The notes under the pieces: model-generated
Databases searched by the model: none
Told to the model about the DNA's origin: nothing
What the model saw: only the letters and a program-made list of their open reading frames with translations
NCBI GenBank assembly: GCA_028291285.1
Contig: JAQGIJ010000112.1
Coordinates: forward strand, 1 to 16,367
Length of the DNA: 16,367 bases
From: Phenylobacterium sp.
GTDB taxonomy: Bacteria > Pseudomonadota > Alphaproteobacteria > Caulobacterales > Caulobacteraceae
Reading direction: 5' to 3'
Part shown: positions 13,526-16,367 of the stretch, piece after piece
Layout of the letters: every line of letters starts with the position of its first letter
Numbering within the stretch: position 1 is the first letter of the stretch
Program-made: the position numbers and the translations under genes

Positions 13526-14589
13526 GCCTGCGCGATCGGCTGACGGCCCTGATCGCCGAGACCGGTCCGATCAGCGTGGCCCAGTACATGACCGCCTGCC
13601 TCTACGATCCGGAGTTCGGCTACTACGCCAGCCGCCCGGCGCTGGGGCCCGACGGCGACTTCCTCACCGCGCCCCTGGTCAGCCAGATGTTCGGCGAGCT
13701 GATCGGCGTCTGGGCCATGGCGAGCTGGCGGCTGATGGGCAGCCCCGGACGCGTGCGGCTGGTGGAGATGGGGCCCGGCGACGGCACGCTGATGAGCGAC
13801 ATCCTGCGCGCCGGACGCCATGCGCCGGGCTTCCTGGAGGCCGCCGACGTCTGGCTGGTGGAGGTCTCCGAGCCGCTGCGGGCGAAGCAGGCCGAGCGGC
13901 TGGGCGCTGGCGTGCGCTGGGCCGCCGCGCTCGACGAGGTCCCGGCCGGCGCGCCGATGCTGCTGGTCGCCAACGAGCTCCTCGACTGCCTGCCGGTCCG
14001 TCAGTTCGTGCGCACAGGCGCCGGCTGGGCCGAGCGGGTGGTGGGCCTGGACCGCGCCGGCGGGCTGGTCTTCGGCCTGACGGCCACACCGGCGGCGGCC
14101 CTGCTGCCGGACGCGCCCGCGGGCGCGGTCTACGAGCAGTCGGCGGCGCAGGCGGCGCTGGGCGCAGCGCTCGGCCGGCGGATCGCCGCCGACGGCGGGG
14201 CGGCGCTGCTGATCGACTACGGCCGCGCCGAACCCGGCTTCGGCGACACCCTGCAGGCGCTGCGCCGCCACGCCAAGGTGGATCCCCTCGCCTGCCCGGG
14301 CGAAGCGGACCTGACGGCGCATGCCGACTTCCCCGCCGTGCTGGCGGCCGCACGAGGCCAGGGCGCCGAGACCGCCCTCCTCAGCCAAGCGGCCTTCCTC
14401 GCCAACATGGGGATCGGCGCGCGGGCCGAGGCGCTGCTGCGCGCCGCGCCGGAGCGCTCGGCGAGGCTGGGGCGTCAGCTGCACCGGCTAGTAGGCGCCG
14501 ACGAGATGGGCGAGCTCTTCAAGGCCGCCTGCATCCACTCGCCCGGCTGGACCCCGCCGGCCTTCGAGGACACCGAGGAGCCGGCATGA
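13522..14589 (+). CDS. MidA/NDUFAF7-family SAM-dependent methyltransferase (DUF185)
   Basis: A 355-residue putative methyltransferase. Mitochondrial NDUFAF7 symmetrically dimethylates an arginine of complex I subunit NDUFS2; the bacterial members are presumed to methylate arginine, with target not shown. Family features are the N-terminal block with YMTACLYDPEFGYYA (22-36), GDFLTAPLVSQMFGELIGVW (45-64; the common form is APEISQ, so two residues differ), SAM motif I EMGPGDGTLM (82-91), VANELLDCLPVRQF (148-161), LLIDYG (227-232 region), and LSQAAFLANMGI (near 286-297). ATGA overlaps join it to lgt upstream and pgeF downstream, so the three are co-translated. Complex I genes are not in the window. 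Confidence 0.92.
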   Translation: MSLRDRLTALIAETGPISVAQYMTACLYDPEFGYYASRPALGPDGDFLTAPLVSQMFGELIGVWAMASWRLMGSPGRVRLVEMGPGDGTLMSDILRAGRHAPGFLEAADVWLVEVSEPLRAKQAERLGAGVRWAAALDEVPAGAPMLLVANELLDCLPVRQFVRTGAGWAERVVGLDRAGGLVFGLTATPAAALLPDAPAGAVYEQSAAQAALGAALGRRIAADGGAALLIDYGRAEPGFGDTLQALRRHAKVDPLACPGEADLTAHADFPAVLAAARGQGAETALLSQAAFLANMGIGARAEALLRAAPERSARLGRQLHRLVGADEMGELFKAACIHSPGWTPPAFEDTEEPA

Positions 14590-15353
14590 GCGCGCTTCCC
14601 GTCCTGACCTCGCCGCGCCTCGATCTGCCGGGCGTCCGCCACGCCTTCTTCACCCGCAAGGGCGGGGTCTCGCAGGGGATCTACGAAGGGCTGAACGTCG
14701 GCCTGGGCTCGCGCGACGACGCCCTGGCGGTGCGCGAGAACCGCCGGCGCGCGGCGGCGCACTTCGGCGCGTCCGAGATCGTCACCGCCTACCAGGTGCA
14801 CTCGGCCAAGGCGCTCGTGGCCGACGGCCCCTGGGCGGGCGAGGCGCCGCAGGCGGACGCGGTGGTCAGCGCCACGACCGGCGTCGTCTGCTGCGCGCTC
14901 GCCGCCGACTGCGCGCCGGTGCTGTTGGCCGACGCGGAGGCCGGGGTCGTCGGCGCCGCCCACGCCGGCTGGAAGGGCGCGCTGAACGGGGTTGTGGAGG
15001 CCACCGTGGCGCGGATGGAGGGCCTGGGCGCCCGGCGCGAGCGGCTGGCTGCGGCCGTGGGCCCCTGCATCGGACCCGACTCCTACGAGGTCGGCCTGGA
15101 GTTCCTGGAGCGATTCAAGGCGAAGGATCCGGCCTATGCGGCCTTCTTCGCGCCGGGCGCCTCGCCGGAGAAGCGGATGTTCGACCTGCCGGGCTTTGTG
15201 CTGGACCGCCTGCGCACCGCCGGCGTGAGGGAGTGCGAATGGATCGGCCGCGACACCTGCGCGGAGACCGAGCTGTTCTTCTCCAACCGCCGGGCGTTCA
15301 AGCAGGGCGAACCCGATTACGGTCGGCTGCTGTCGGCCATCGTGCTGGCCTAG
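14586..15353 (+). CDS. pgeF: PgeF (YfiH/laccase-domain) peptidoglycan editing factor, purine nucleoside phosphorylase-like
   Basis: A 255-residue cytoplasmic zinc enzyme of the YfiH/DUF152 family. E. coli PgeF keeps L-Ser out of peptidoglycan precursors, and human FAMIN and some bacterial members have purine nucleoside phosphorylase and deaminase activity, so older polyphenol oxidase labels are doubtful. Metal ligands are visible as H72 (YQVHS), C109 (ADCAPVLL) and H126 (AAHAGWKG), with VGPCIGPDSYEV (158-169) and the C-terminal DTCAETELFFSNRR. ATG at 14586 overlaps the methyltransferase stop. It is the last gene of the lgt operon; the next gene has its own promoter candidate 32 bases after this stop. 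Confidence 0.93.
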   Translation: MSALPVLTSPRLDLPGVRHAFFTRKGGVSQGIYEGLNVGLGSRDDALAVRENRRRAAAHFGASEIVTAYQVHSAKALVADGPWAGEAPQADAVVSATTGVVCCALAADCAPVLLADAEAGVVGAAHAGWKGALNGVVEATVARMEGLGARRERLAAAVGPCIGPDSYEVGLEFLERFKAKDPAYAAFFAPGASPEKRMFDLPGFVLDRLRTAGVRECEWIGRDTCAETELFFSNRRAFKQGEPDYGRLLSAIVLA

Positions 15354-15365
15354 CCATAGCTGCCA

Positions 15366-15381
15366 GGTGATTCACCGGTGA
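15366..15381. promoter_or_regulatory. Three GGTGA/TCACC half-sites upstream of prs
   Basis: GGTGAT-TCACC-GGTGA: the first two halves form a 5-bp dyad around a single T, and the second and third make the perfect 10-bp palindrome TCACCGGTGA (15372-15381). It ends three bases before the candidate -35 box of prs, as expected for a regulator site. An RNA hairpin is possible instead. Confidence 0.35.
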
Positions 15382-15384
15382 GGC

Positions 15385-15412
15385 TTGCTGCGCGGGCCAC
15401 CGCTGCTAAAAG
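15385..15412 (+). promoter_or_regulatory. Candidate sigma-73-type promoter for prs
   Basis: TTGCTGC (15385-15391), a 13-bp spacer and GCTAAAAG (15405-15412), which fits GCTANAWC at seven of eight positions. It lies 38 bases before the prs ATG. Confidence 0.5.
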
Positions 15413-15450
15413 GCGCCGGCACAGGCCGACAAGAAGGCGACGGGGGTCCG

Positions 15451-16367
15451 ATGAAGCTGCTGGCCGGCAACTCCAACCAAACTTTGTCGCAGGCCGTCTC
15501 CGCCCACCTCGACGTGCCGCTGACCAAGGCGCAGGTGAAGCGGTTCCCGGACAACGAGGTCTGGCTAACGATCGACGAGAATGTGCGCGGCGAGGACGTC
15601 TTCGTCCTGCAGTCCACCAGCTACCCCGCCAACGACAACCTGATGGAGCTTCTGATCTGCGTCGACGCGCTGAAGCGCGCCTCGGCCCGGCGGATCACGG
15701 CGGTGCTGCCCTACTTCGGCTATGCGCGGCAGGACCGGAAGACCGGCGGGCGCACGCCGATCTCGGCCAAGCTGGTGGCCAATCTGATCACCCGCGCCGG
15801 CGCCGACCGGGTGCTGACGATGGACCTGCACTCCGGCCAGATTCAGGGCTTCTTCGACATCCCGACCGACAACCTGCTGGCCGCGCCGCTGATGGCCAAC
15901 GACATCAAGGCCCACTACGACAAGGCCAACGAGCTGTTGATCGTTTCCCCCGACGTGGGCGGGGTGGTCCGCGCGCTGGCCGTCGCCAGCCGGCTGAACG
16001 CGGACCTCGCGATCGTCGACAAGCGCCGCTCCGCCCCGGGCAAGAGCGAGGTTGCCAACATCATCGGCGACGTCTCCGGACGCCGGCTGATCCTGTTCGA
16101 CGACATCGTCGATTCGGCGGGCACGCTCTGCAGCGCGGCCCAGTCACTGGTGGACGCCGGCGCCACCGAGGTCTCGGCCTACGTCACCCACGGCGTGCTC
16201 TCCGGCGCGGCCTGCGAGCGGGTGAGGACCTCGGTGCTCAAGGAACTGGTCATCACCGATTCGATCGAGCAGCCCGACGAGATCGCCCGCTCCGACAAGA
16301 TCCGCACGGTGAGCTGCGCCGCGCTGATCGGTGAGGCCATCCGCCGCATCGCCAACGAAGAGTCCGT
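15451..16367 (+). CDS. prs: Ribose-phosphate pyrophosphokinase (PRPP synthetase), 3' end cut by window
   Basis: Makes PRPP from ribose 5-phosphate and ATP for nucleotide, His and Trp synthesis. The frame is open from ATG at 15451 to the right edge, giving 305 residues plus two bases; the visible end RRIANEES is where the family normally has only some 5-10 residues left. Landmarks: MKLLAGNSN start, [12 protein letters not shown] (40-51), ATP-binding YARQDR (91-96), H127 in [11 protein letters not shown], catalytic-loop K191-R192, and the PRPP loop DDIVDSAGT (217-225). The flexible loop reads [11 protein letters not shown] where many have DRKPGPRTPIS. A GGGGG stretch before the ATG serves as ribosome site. 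A sigma-73-like promoter and symmetric sites lie upstream, so it is probably transcribed apart from pgeF. Confidence 0.96.
   Translation, partial: MKLLAGNSNQTLSQAVSAHLDVPLTKAQVKRFPDNEVWLTIDENVRGEDVFVLQSTSYPANDNLMELLICVDALKRASARRITAVLPYFGYARQDRKTGGRTPISAKLVANLITRAGADRVLTMDLHSGQIQGFFDIPTDNLLAAPLMANDIKAHYDKANELLIVSPDVGGVVRALAVASRLNADLAIVDKRRSAPGKSEVANIIGDVSGRRLILFDDIVDSAGTLCSAAQSLVDAGATEVSAYVTHGVLSGAACERVRTSVLKELVITDSIEQPDEIARSDKIRTVSCAALIGEAIRRIANEES

Noticed and set aside
1..16367. Search for CRISPR arrays, tRNAs, rRNAs, insertion sequences, prophage, toxin-antitoxin or defence genes
   Set aside because: None seen on either strand by eye; short structured RNAs cannot be fully excluded without a covariance-model scan.

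Overview
The window is a gene-dense, very GC-rich chromosomal segment of an alphaproteobacterium. The best guess is Caulobacteraceae (Phenylobacterium or Caulobacter type). This rests on gene content, on the alphaproteobacterial look of the proteins (SelO, FolB, Lgt, Prs), on promoter candidates resembling the Caulobacter sigma-73 form (TTGACGS, 10-14 bp, GCTANAWC), and on mosaic palindromic intergenic repeats. It reads as core chromosome: no integrase, transposase, CRISPR array, toxin-antitoxin pair, phage gene, rRNA or tRNA was seen.

Layout. 1-723: 3' part of an EamA-type transporter. 737-2337 (minus): selO followed by a 27-residue membrane peptide gene. 2426-3601: nhaA, divergent from selO. 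3607-3735: multi-hairpin repeat. 3746-5182 (minus): an aldehyde dehydrogenase. 5343-7041 (plus): a 26-residue membrane peptide gene, a pteridine-reductase-type SDR, folB and a DUF4870-like membrane protein. 7049-7092: strong hairpin between convergent genes. 7101-7988 (minus): branched-chain aminotransferase. 8066-10765 (plus): OmpR-type response regulator, a 135-bp inverted-repeat element, an EnvZ-like histidine kinase and a DUF2147 periplasmic protein. 10783-12541 (minus): ubiK, then ybjN-like and proC. 12662-15353 (plus): lgt, a MidA/NDUFAF7-type methyltransferase and pgeF, joined by ATGA overlaps. 15451 to the right edge: prs, nearly complete.

How the genes fit together. The SDR carries the PTR1/FolM motif and the Asp-Tyr-Lys triad, and it sits next to folB, so the two probably act on reduced pterins. 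The regulator-kinase pair is a two-component system, and the kinase is translationally coupled to a secreted DUF2147 protein. The lgt-midA-pgeF run makes three housekeeping proteins from one message. prs has its own promoter candidate with GGTGA/TCACC half-sites just upstream.

Nothing here supports a new multi-gene system. The least explained items are three very short reading frames with good ribosome binding sites, the repeat element splitting the two-component operon, and the symmetric sites before prs and the aldehyde dehydrogenase. All intergenic stretches are under 200 bases.
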